Below are positions 14,371 through 22,700 of a stretch of DNA of 25,305 nt, piece by piece (position 1 is the stretch's first letter; each line of letters begins with the position of its first letter). Location: assembly GCA_049974825.1 (NCBI GenBank), contig JBNGDJ010000026.1, forward strand, positions 1-25,305, written 5' to 3'. This DNA comes from JBKHDT01 sp049974825 (lineage in GTDB: Bacteria; Pseudomonadota; Gammaproteobacteria; Halothiobacillales; Halothiobacillaceae). A program made the position numbers and the translations under genes. The notes under the pieces were generated by a model, which was given only the letters and a program-made list of their open reading frames with translations, searched no databases and was not told the DNA's origin.

Positions 14371-15525
14371 ATGGAATACATCCCCGGCCTTCAAGGCGTG
14401 CCTGCCACCGAGTCCAGCATCTCCTACCTTGACGGGCAGCGCGGCCTTCTGACCTATCGTGGCTACCGCATCGTCGACCTGGCCCGGTTTTCCTCCTTCG
14501 AGGAGACTTCCTGGACGCTGCTCAATGGCGAATTGCCGACAGCCGGCGAGCTGGCGGACTTCGATGCCGAGCTGCGCGCGAACCGGCGCGTCAAGTACAA
14601 CGTCCGGGACATCATGAAGTTCCTGCCGATCGACGGGCACCCCATGGAGGCCCTTCAGACCTGCGTCGCCTCGCTGGGCATGTTCTATCCCGGCCACGAG
14701 CGCATGACGGCGAACGGCATCAATGCCGACAGCGAATTCGTCGAGTCGATGATCGTCAAGATCCTGGCAAGCATGGCGACCCTGGTGGCCATGTGGGAGC
14801 ACATCCGCAAGGGTGACGATCCGGTCCCGCCGCGCAACGACCTGAGCTACGCCGAGAACTTCCTGTACATGATGAACGAGCGCGAACCGGACCCGGTCGA
14901 GTCGCGCATCATGGACGCCTGCCTGGTGCTGCACGCCGAGCACACCATCAATGCCTCGACCTTTGCGGCGCTGGTCTGCGGTTCCACGCTGGCGGCGCCG
15001 AACCTGGTGGTGGCCTCCGCGATCGGGACGCTGGCCGGGCCGCTGCATGGCGGCGCCAACCAGCGGGTACTGGAAATGCTCGAGTCCATCGGGTCGGTGG
15101 ACAACGTCGAGCCCTGGCTGGACGCCCGGCTGGCCAACAAGGACGTGGTCTGGGGCTTCGGGCATCGCGAGTACAAGGTCAAGGACCCGCGGGCCGACAT
15201 TCTCCAGGGTCTGCTCGAACAGCTGCGCGAACACCGCTCGGGCGAGGTCAGCCCGCTGTACGACATTGCCGTCCGGCTTGAGCGCTGCGCCTCCGAGCGG
15301 CTGGCGGAAAAGGGCGTTTATCCCAACGTGGACTACTACTCCGGGCTGCTGTACTCGGAGCTGGGCATCCCCCGCGACCAGTTCACGCCGATCTTCGCCA
15401 TTTCCCGCACAGCGGGCTGGCTGGCGCACTGGAAGGAACAGCTGCTGAACAACCGCATCTACCGTCCGACCCAGGAGTACACCGGCCAGCAGGAGCGCGA
15501 CTACCGCCCCCTGGCGACCCGCTGA
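14371..15525 (+). CDS. gltA: Citrate synthase
   Basis: The enzyme condenses acetyl-CoA and oxaloacetate to citrate at the entry to the TCA cycle. At 384 residues it belongs to the short dimeric class, not the longer NADH-regulated hexameric class of E. coli (427 aa). Family blocks include the N-terminal GLLTYRGYRI, HAEHTINAST with one active-site histidine, GPLHGGANQRVLEML with the second, GFGHREYKVKDPRA, and NVDYYSGLLY with the catalytic aspartate. A 2-methylcitrate synthase is the main alternative, but no prp genes are nearby. The ATG at 14371 starts the family N-terminus. A longer in-frame start at 14296 would translate repeat DNA. rimI follows 25 nt later. Confidence 0.92.
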   Translation: MEYIPGLQGVPATESSISYLDGQRGLLTYRGYRIVDLARFSSFEETSWTLLNGELPTAGELADFDAELRANRRVKYNVRDIMKFLPIDGHPMEALQTCVASLGMFYPGHERMTANGINADSEFVESMIVKILASMATLVAMWEHIRKGDDPVPPRNDLSYAENFLYMMNEREPDPVESRIMDACLVLHAEHTINASTFAALVCGSTLAAPNLVVASAIGTLAGPLHGGANQRVLEMLESIGSVDNVEPWLDARLANKDVVWGFGHREYKVKDPRADILQGLLEQLREHRSGEVSPLYDIAVRLERCASERLAEKGVYPNVDYYSGLLYSELGIPRDQFTPIFAISRTAGWLAHWKEQLLNNRIYRPTQEYTGQQERDYRPLATR

Positions 15526-15550
15526 CGCGCATGAAACGGAAATCCTGCCG

Positions 15551-16093
15551 GTGACCGCCGCCATGCCCCGGCGGGCAGCCCCGTCCATGGACTGGCTGGC
15601 CCATCCGGCCCTGCGGGTGCGGGTGGTTGCCGTGAAGCAGCCGGATGAACTCTCCCCGATCCTCGCCATCGAGCGCCAGGCCCATGCCTTTCCCTGGAGC
15701 GACGGCATCTTTTACGACTGCCTGGTGGGCGACTACGAAATTCTCGCCTACCGGGTCCGTCAGGCAGTCGTCGGGTTCAGTGTCTGGATGCGCGTCCCCG
15801 ACGAGTTGCACCTGCTCAATCTCTGCATTGATCCTGAATGGCAGGGTCAGGGACTGGGCCGGGCCGCGCTGGAACATGCCAAGCGCATGCTGGCGGCGCG
15901 TGGACTGGGCGCGCTGCTGCTGGAGGTGCGCAAGTCCAACCGGGTGGCACTTGGGCTTTACGCCCGGTCGGGGTTCGTGGAAATCGGCCGGCGTCGCGGA
16001 TACTACCCCGCCGGCCGGGACGAGCAGGGTCGCCCGGTCCGGGAAGATGCCATCGTCATGCGTTGCATTCCCGGCCTGACCGACGACGCCTGA
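15551..16093 (+). CDS. rimI: RimI-like ribosomal-protein-alanine N-acetyltransferase (GNAT)
   Basis: GNAT-fold acetyltransferase of about 155 conserved residues. The acetyl-CoA loop is QGQGLGRAAL, followed by LLEVRKSN, ALGLYARSGF and the RimI-type RRGYYP motif. RimI acetylates the N-terminal alanine of ribosomal protein S18. The first ~22 residues are extra compared with E. coli RimI (148 aa), so the true start may be the GTG at 15551 or the ATGs at 15563 or 15587. None has a clear Shine-Dalgarno. It is 25 nt downstream of gltA and may be co-transcribed with it. It converges on the c-di-GMP gene with a 47-nt gap. Confidence 0.85.
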   Translation: MTAAMPRRAAPSMDWLAHPALRVRVVAVKQPDELSPILAIERQAHAFPWSDGIFYDCLVGDYEILAYRVRQAVVGFSVWMRVPDELHLLNLCIDPEWQGQGLGRAALEHAKRMLAARGLGALLLEVRKSNRVALGLYARSGFVEIGRRRGYYPAGRDEQGRPVREDAIVMRCIPGLTDDA

Positions 16094-16140
16094 GTTCTGC
16101 CGCTTCGTCCGGCATCGTCGGCCCCAAGCCATGACGCCTT

Positions 16141-18486
16141 TCAGTAGCCCCGCAGCCTTTCCAGATCTGTCAGCATGGCCTGATGCAGGCGCGTCAGTTC
16201 AGCCACTTTTTCATCCGAGACAGCTGCACCGCCCTGAACAGCCTGCACCGCGTCGATGGCCTGCCGATGCAGCTCGCGGTGCTGATGCTCCAGGTCAAGC
16301 AGGTGTTCGGACTGGGCCAGGCTGCCGCTGTCCTGCGCGCCGTGCAGCCAGCGGCCCAGCTCGCACTCGCGGTCGTTCAGCGGGGGCGTGGTCGCCGCAT
16401 GTCCGCCCGAGAGCGACTGGAGCAGGGCTCGGAACCAGGCGCGGTGCTGTACTTCCGCGACCAGCACCGGCAGCTTGTCCTCGGGCAGCGGCGGGCAGCT
16501 CAGCCAGCTGGCCGGCACCGTCCAGGTCCGCAGCCACTCTTCCAGCGACTCGGCCGGCATGGGCCCGGCAATGCCGAATCCCTGCCCGATCGTGCAGCCC
16601 AGCTGCAGCAGCATCCGGCCGTGCAACTCGCTTTCCACGCCCTCGGCCGAGGCCCGCCGCTTGAAGGTTTCGGCCAGCCGCAGGATGCTTTGTACCGTGG
16701 CCAGCTGGTCAACATCCTCAAGCATCCCGGCCACGAAGCTGCGGTCGATCTTGACCGTGGCGACGCCCAGACGCTTGAGATGGTTCATCGAAGAGTAGCC
16801 CGTNNNNNNNNNNNNNNNNNNNNNNNNNNNNNNNNNNNNNNNNNNNNNNNNNNNNNNNNNNNNNNNNNNNNNNNNNNNNNNNNNNNNNNNNNNNNNNNNN
16901 NNNTCGATGCCCAGCGGATCGTCCTCGATCAGGGGGATGAACCGCGCCGGGGCCAGCAAACCCAGCTCCGGGTGCTGCCAGCGCGCCAGACCTTCCAGGG
17001 AGATCACCTCCCCGCTGTGCAGGTTGACAGTCGGCTGGTAGTGCAGCACGAACTCGGCGGCGGACAGCCCGGCCCGAATTCGTTCCAGCTCGCGTCGTCG
17101 ATCACGCGCCAGCCGATCCGTTTCCGGGTCGAAGGCGTGCCACTGGCCGCTCTCGTCACGACCCGCCGTTTCAAGCGCCTGCTGCGCCTGTTCCAGCAAA
17201 GCTTCGGCGGTGGTCCGGCCCTGGCGGGCCGGATCATGCCGGCTCAGGCCGATGGCGACCTGCAACGGCATCCGGCGGTTGCCGTCCAGGTCCAGCGGCA
17301 CCCGGAGGGCCGCCCTCAGCCGCTCGATGGCGGTCGCCTCGGCCTGTTCAGCCAGTCCGCGAATCACGAGAACGAAGCGATCTTCGCCAACCCGCGCCAT
17401 CAAGGTGGTTTCCCGCAGGGTCTCGTGCATCCGCCCGGTCAGCCCCGTCAGCAAGCGGTCGGCGGCAGCCTGCCCGTATTGCCCGCGCAGGGCGTCAAAG
17501 TCCGCCACGGCCAGCTCGATCACGACCAGGGGCTGCTTTTCGCGGGTCGCCACGGCCAGTTCGTGCTGAAGCTGCTCGACAAGCAGCACCCGGTTCGGCA
17601 GCCCGGTCAGGTGGTCGTGCAGACAGATCAGGCCCCGTTCGCGTTCCGGGGTCCGCGGATCGACTGCCTGCTGAAAGCCGGCCATCCGAAGCGGCTTTCC
17701 CGACTCGTCCCACTCGATGACCCGGCCGGTCAGGCGCAGGGAAATCCACCGCCCGTCGCCGTGACGCAGGCGAACCAGACAGCTGCAGGGCTGCTCCGGG
17801 TGCGCGAAATGCGCCTGCAGCTGCTCCTCGAACACCGGCCGGTCCTCGGGGTGCAGCAGGGCCGAAAAGCTGGTTTCCCGGGTGCTGCCCAGCGCCGATG
17901 GCTTGTAACCGAGCATGCGTGCGTAGCGTGCGTCCACCCGGCTTGACTGGGTTTGCAGGTTCCACTCCCAGCAACCCGCCTGGATCGCATCCAGAGCGTG
18001 CTCGGCAAGCGCATCCTCTGCCCTGCGCCGGGCGGGATCGGCATCGTGGGCGTGCCGCCGATCACGCAGGCGATCGAGCGCCTGCTCTGCCAGTCGCGTG
18101 CAAATCGGGCAATTGGGAGAATCCAGCCGGGGATCGGACTCAAGTGCGACGCGCAGGCATTGGCGAGTCAGCCAGTGGACCAGTCGCGAGAGCAGCGGGT
18201 CGTAGCCATCCGGCGCCGGGCCGGTCGGCCTGAAGTCGGCCAGGTACGACCGGAGCGCGTTCGGTTCGGCCCCGGCAACCGTTTCAACCGCCGTGGCCAC
18301 CCGGTCGATGGCGCGCTGCAGGGCAGAAGGGGCCGCCCCTTCGAGCACCAGGCGTCCCAGCCGGTTCACCTCCTCGACCAGCGTGTGCAGTGCCGCGTCC
18401 AGTGGTTGCTGGCAGGAGGCGGCGATTTCCGGAGGGAACAGCTCGAAGTCCGCGGCGCTCCCGTCGTTGTCCGTAAAAGAGGTCAC
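16141..18486 (-). CDS. PAS-GGDEF(degenerate)-EAL-CZB c-di-GMP protein, interrupted by an assembly gap
   Basis: Cytoplasmic multidomain signalling protein with no membrane segments. The order is: a helical N-terminus (1-160) with CPIC (126-129), a PAS domain (about 165-275, WEWNLQTQ to RMAGFQQAV), and a GGDEF domain (about 285-450). In the last, the active motif reads GEDRF (367-371), so cyclase activity is unlikely. An EAL domain begins with EGLARW (E498) and continues after the gap with TGYSSM, KIDRSF and AEGVES. The C-terminus (last ~95 residues) resembles the zinc-binding CZB domain: QHRAWF, RECELGRWL and LEHQHRELH. The gap removes the central EAL motifs, so phosphodiesterase activity cannot be judged. 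The GTG start overlaps the dctP stop by 4 nt. The annotated length is a minimum. Confidence 0.88.
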   Translation of the reverse strand: MTSFTDNDGSAADFELFPPEIAASCQQPLDAALHTLVEEVNRLGRLVLEGAAPSALQRAIDRVATAVETVAGAEPNALRSYLADFRPTGPAPDGYDPLLSRLVHWLTRQCLRVALESDPRLDSPNCPICTRLAEQALDRLRDRRHAHDADPARRRAEDALAEHALDAIQAGCWEWNLQTQSSRVDARYARMLGYKPSALGSTRETSFSALLHPEDRPVFEEQLQAHFAHPEQPCSCLVRLRHGDGRWISLRLTGRVIEWDESGKPLRMAGFQQAVDPRTPERERGLICLHDHLTGLPNRVLLVEQLQHELAVATREKQPLVVIELAVADFDALRGQYGQAAADRLLTGLTGRMHETLRETTLMARVGEDRFVLVIRGLAEQAEATAIERLRAALRVPLDLDGNRRMPLQVAIGLSRHDPARQGRTTAEALLEQAQQALETAGRDESGQWHAFDPETDRLARDRRRELERIRAGLSAAEFVLHYQPTVNLHSGEVISLEGLARWQHPELGLLAPARFIPLIEDDPLGIXXXXXXXXXXXXXXXXXXXXXXXXXXXXXXXXXXTGYSSMNHLKRLGVATVKIDRSFVAGMLEDVDQLATVQSILRLAETFKRRASAEGVESELHGRMLLQLGCTIGQGFGIAGPMPAESLEEWLRTWTVPASWLSCPPLPEDKLPVLVAEVQHRAWFRALLQSLSGGHAATTPPLNDRECELGRWLHGAQDSGSLAQSEHLLDLEHQHRELHRQAIDAVQAVQGGAAVSDEKVAELTRLHQAMLTDLERLRGY
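16804..16903. other. Assembly gap of 100 N
   Basis: Exactly 100 N, the usual placeholder for an unknown distance, falls inside the EAL domain. By comparison with a typical EAL domain, about 95 residues (roughly 285 nt) should lie between the flanking motifs FIPLIEDDP and TGYSSM. Both flanks are in the same reading frame across the placeholder. Confidence 0.97.
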
Positions 18487-19595
18487 AGCGAAGCGCGCGC
18501 CTTGAGATAGTCAAACTCGGAAATGCGGGTCCAGGGACGGACCTCGCCCAGGAAGCGACTGAACGACTCGTGGGCGCGGCGGGCGAATTCGTCCCGTTCA
18601 ACCAGTTCGGCAATCACCGCCTGCGAGGCCTCGAACAGCGCCTCCACCACCGGCTGCGGAAACTGTCGCAGCGACACGCCGTGATCGTCCACCAGCTGGC
18701 GCAGCGCATTGTGGTTGCGTGCCGTGTACTCGGCCAGCATGTCCGCGTTGGCCGCCTTGCAGGCCGTCAGGACAATCTGGCGCAGATCCGGCGGCAACGC
18801 CTCGAAGGCCTCCCGGTTGATAATGGCCTCCAGCGTGGTGCCGGGCTCGTTCCAGCCCGGGCCGTAGTAGTACTTGGCGGCACGGTAGAAGCCGAAAGCC
18901 AGGTCGTTGTAGGGACCGACCCATTCGGCCGCGTCGATCGTCCCGTCGTTCAGTGCCTGGAACAGTTCCCCGCCGGGAATGTTGACCACGCTAGCCCCCA
19001 GCTTGCGAAGCACCTCCCCGGCAATGCCCGGCAGCCGGATCTTCAGGCCGTTGAAATCCTCGATCGACTCGATCGGCTTGCGGAACCAGCCGGCCATCTG
19101 CACGCCGGTATTGCCGCCTGGCATCGGGAGCACCCCAAAGGGTTCATACAGCTCCTGCCACAGCTCCAGGCCACCGCCGTACAGCAGCCAGCTGTTCATC
19201 TCCTGCGCCGTGAAGCCAAAGGGAACCGCCGAGAAAAACGGCGCCGCCGGCATCTTCCCCTGCCAGTAGTAGGCGCCGCCATGTCCCATTTCGGCGGTGC
19301 CGGCCTGCACCGCGTCGAACACCTCGAGCGCGGGCACTATCTCCCCGGCGCCGAGCACCTCGACGGTCAGCCGGCCACCGGACATCTCGTTGATGTATCG
19401 GGCGATGTTCTCGGCACCCGTGCCCAGGCCGGGAAAGTTCTTCGGCCAGGTCGTCACCATCCGCCAGCGCAGCGGCTTGAAGTCATTCGCCGCGGGCGTC
19501 GCGGCGGTCTGCTCGGCCTCGCTGCCACAGGCGGCCAGCGAGCCGGCCGCCAGGGCACCGATTCCGGCGCGGGTCAGGAATTCTCTGCGTTTCAT
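18483..19595 (-). CDS. TRAP transporter solute-binding protein, DctP/TakP-like, Tat lipoprotein
   Basis: Extracytoplasmic binding protein of the TRAP family, 370 residues. The N-terminus MKRREFLTRAG has a twin-arginine motif and the hydrophobic stretch ends in a lipobox LAAC, so it is probably exported folded and lipid-anchored. Family features are GLKIRLPG with the arginine that usually binds the substrate carboxylate, the FQALNDGTIDAAEWVGPYND block, and the aromatic FYRAAKYYYGPGW stretch. These resemble the TakP branch, which binds 2-oxo acids, but the ligand is not certain. No DctQ or DctM membrane genes are in the window, so it is either an orphan or served from elsewhere. I chose the ATG at 19595; upstream ATGs at 19613 and in the repeat at 19643 are less likely. 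The stop overlaps the start of the c-di-GMP gene (GTGA). Confidence 0.9.
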   Translation of the reverse strand: MKRREFLTRAGIGALAAGSLAACGSEAEQTAATPAANDFKPLRWRMVTTWPKNFPGLGTGAENIARYINEMSGGRLTVEVLGAGEIVPALEVFDAVQAGTAEMGHGGAYYWQGKMPAAPFFSAVPFGFTAQEMNSWLLYGGGLELWQELYEPFGVLPMPGGNTGVQMAGWFRKPIESIEDFNGLKIRLPGIAGEVLRKLGASVVNIPGGELFQALNDGTIDAAEWVGPYNDLAFGFYRAAKYYYGPGWNEPGTTLEAIINREAFEALPPDLRQIVLTACKAANADMLAEYTARNHNALRQLVDDHGVSLRQFPQPVVEALFEASQAVIAELVERDEFARRAHESFSRFLGEVRPWTRISEFDYLKARASL

Positions 19596-19629
19596 CTTGG
19601 CCTTGCCGTCCATTTCGGGTTCTTGGTTC

Positions 19630-19675
19630 GGGAGTCTCTGCACGAATCCATGGATGGATTTGTGCAGAGTTTCCC
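19630..19675 (+). repeat. Palindrome module A, copy 4
   Basis: This is the longest copy: 22-nt arms (19630-19651 and 19654-19675) around GG, with 3 mismatches. Positions 19645-19678 are identical to 14265-14298. It lies between the hrpA stop and the dctP start and would be in the dctP leader if the promoter at 19693-19721 is real. Confidence 0.85.
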
Positions 19676-19692
19676 TTGGGAACTGGCTCCCG

Positions 19693-19721
19693 ATGATACC
19701 CCGGCAACCCGGTTAATTGAA
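19693..19721 (-). promoter_or_regulatory. Candidate promoter for dctP
   Basis: On the minus strand, TATCAT (19698-19693) matches the sigma-70 -10 at 5 of 6. It is preceded by a 17-nt spacer and TTCAAT (19721-19716), a poor -35 (3 of 6). Transcription from here would place palindrome copy 4 in the leader. Confidence 0.35.
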
Positions 19722-19751
19722 CGCACCGCTGAGCGGGTAGAACCCTGCGAG

Positions 19752-22700
19752 TCAAAGCGCATTGAGCTGCCTTTCCAACTTGCCGACAGAAACCGGGTCA
19801 CGAACGCCCAGCTCCTGCGCAAACAGCGACACGCGCAATTCCTCGAGCTGCCAGCGCAGCGATTCGATCACCGCCGGGTCGCTTTCGCCACGGGCGGCCA
19901 GTGCCTGGAACTTCTCGGCCAGCGGCATGAACTGCACCCGCAGCAGCCGGTCCCGGTCGGGCTGGCGCTCGATCTTTTCCAGCCGCCGCTCGGCGGCCTG
20001 GATATAGCGGGGCAACTCCGGCAGCCGGTCGGCCGGGGTGTGCCAGACAAAGCCCTGAAAGATCAGGGCATCCATTTGCTCGCCGATCTCGCGGGCCGCC
20101 TCGATCATCGAAAGCGGTAGCCGGCCCTTGATGCGCACCCGCAGTTCATGGTGGTGTGCAAGCACCGTGGAAACCTGCCCGGCCAGGGCCTCGGCCGCTG
20201 CGGGCAGGGATTGCTCGAGCTGGGCGCGCATGGCCTCGAAGGCATCGGCATCGCGAATCTGGTCAATCTGCGGCGCGATGGCATTGTCTGCTGCCTTGAA
20301 TATCACCTGCATTTTCAGCGCGTCACAGGGCTTGAACGGCCACTGCGGCGGATGGGGCTGCTCCGGGCCCCGGGCCTTGACCTGCGCGAACTGCAGGCAG
20401 GCGGTTTCCAGCGGCAGGGACTGTCGCAGGGCCTTGACGGTCTGGGGCAGGGCCAGCAGGAACAGGCGGGTCAGTCCCGCCCGGTGGGCCTGCTGCGCGG
20501 CAGCGGCCGTATCGAGGATTTTCAGCGCAACCCGGTCGCCTTGGTCGATCAGGGCGGGGTAGCCGGTCAACTGTGCCCCGGCCTGCTCCAGGGTGACGGT
20601 CTTGGGCAGGGGGCCGAAGTCCCATGCCTGGATGTCCTCGCGGTCGAGGGCGGCGGCGCTCTTTCGGGCAAAGTCGCGCTCGGCTTCGCGGGCGTGGCGC
20701 CGGCGCAGCGCTTCGAGGTCCCGCCCGGCGGCACGGGGCTTGCCGCGGTCGTCCACTACCTCGAAACGCATCAACAGGTGTGGGTCCAGCGCGCTGACGT
20801 CAAAGGCATCCTGCGGCAGTTCGCTGCCGGTCATCTGGCGCAACACTCGCGCCACTGCATCGGTCAGCGGCCCGTCCGGCGGTTGCCCTGCCAGCCGTTC
20901 GAATACCGCCCGGGCAAACTCCGGCGCCGGCACAAACTGCCGTCGCAGCGACTTGGGCAGCGACCGGATCAGCCCGGTGATCTTTTCCTCGAGCAGCCCC
21001 GGCACCAGCCATTGGCAGCGGTCGGCATCGACCTGGTTGAGCACGGCCAGGGGGATGCGCAGCGTGACCCCGTCGTCTTCCGCGCCCGGCGCGAAGTGGT
21101 AGTGCAGCGGCAGAACCAGGTCGCCGAAACGCAGCTGGTCGGGAAACCGCCCGGCACTGACTTCCCCGGCTTCGCGCTGCATGAGCATCTCGCGCGTCAG
21201 CTCCAGCACCGCGGGGTCCTGCGCCTCGGCCTTGCGGCGCCATTTTTCAAAACCGGCCCCCGAGTGCACGTCGGCGGGAATCCGTGCGTCGTAGAAGTCG
21301 AACAGCGTCTCGTCGTCCACCAGGATGTCCGGTCGCCGCGCCTTGGCTTCCATGGCCCGGATTTCGTCGATCAGGGCACGGTTCTGGCGGAAGAACCGGG
21401 CATTGGTCCTGTACTCGCCCTCGACCAGCGCCCGCCGGATGAAAATCTCCCGCGCCGCCACCGGGTCGACCCGTCCAAAGTCGACCCGCCGGCGCGTCAC
21501 GATGGGCAGCCCGAACAGCGTGACCGTCTCAAGGGCGTCCACCCGCTGCCGGTCCGCGTCCCAGTGCGGCTCCGAATGGCTGCGGGTAACCAGGTGGCCT
21601 GCCATCGGCTCGATCCAGCGGGGGTTGATGGCCGCATTCATCCGGGCGTATACCCGCCCGGTTTCCACGATTTCCACGCCCATCACCCACTTCGGCGGCG
21701 TCTTGGCCAGGCTTGATCCGGGGAAAAGATGAAACCGCCGATTGCGCGTGCCCAGGTAAAACACCGGCTGTGGCTTGCCCCCGGCCTTGTTGCGCGCCTT
21801 TTTGCGTGCTTCCTCGTCACGCAGGCCGACGTGGGTCAGCAGGCCGGCCAGCAGGGCGCGATGCAGTGCATCCAGGCGTCCGGTTTCCACCTCGATCTCG
21901 GCCGGGTCGGTGACCGGCCGGGCCGGATGATCCGGCGGGTGGCGCGGCGTGTCGGTCAAGTCATGCAGGATTGCCCGCAACTGCCCGACCAGCTCGTGCC
22001 ACTCGCGCATCCGCACGTAGGAAAGGAACTCGTCCTTGCACAGGGCGCGCAGCTTGTTCTGCGAAAGGTGGCGGGCCCGGTCGTGGTAGTAGGTCCAAAG
22101 CTTGAGCACGGCCCCGAAATCGCTGCCCTCGCTGCGAAAGCGGGCATGGGCCTGGTCGGCGGCCTGGCGTCGCTCGGCCGGCCGTTCGCGCGGGTCCTGA
22201 ATGGCGAGAAAGGCCACCACCACCAGCGCATCCTCGCGGGCCTGGGCGCTTTCGGGGGCCAGCAGCATCCGGCCCAGCCGTGGGTCAATCGGCAACCGCG
22301 CCAGCTGGCGGCCCGCGACCGTCACCCGCCGACGCGCGTCCATGGCGCCCAGTTCAAACAGCAGCTGGCGGGCGTCCTGGATCTGCCGCGTATCGGGCGG
22401 GTCGACGAAGGGAAAATCCTCCGGGTGGCCCAGGCGCAGGTCCTCCAGCCGCAGGATGACCGAGGCCAGATTGCTGCGCCGGATTTCCGGGTCCGTAAAC
22501 TCGGGTCGGGCAAGAAAGTCCGCCTCGTCGTACAGGCGGATGCATACCCCGGGCGCCAGACGTCCGCAGCGACCGGCCCGCTGGTTGGCCGAGGCCTGCG
22601 ACACCGGCTCGACCTGCAGGCGCTGAACCCGCGAGCGCGGGCTGTAGCGCAGCACCCGCGCCAGCCCCGAGTCGATGACGTAATGAATGCCGGGCACGGT

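Noticed and set aside
19596..19643. Upstream in-frame starts for the DctP protein
   Set aside because: They put extra polar residues before the twin-arginine motif, and the outermost lies inside palindrome copy 4.
3260..19678. Insertion sequence or transposon ends
   Set aside because: No transposase or integrase frame lies in any repeat-bearing gap. The modules are internal palindromes rather than paired terminal repeats around a gene. A non-autonomous element remains possible and is covered in the findings.
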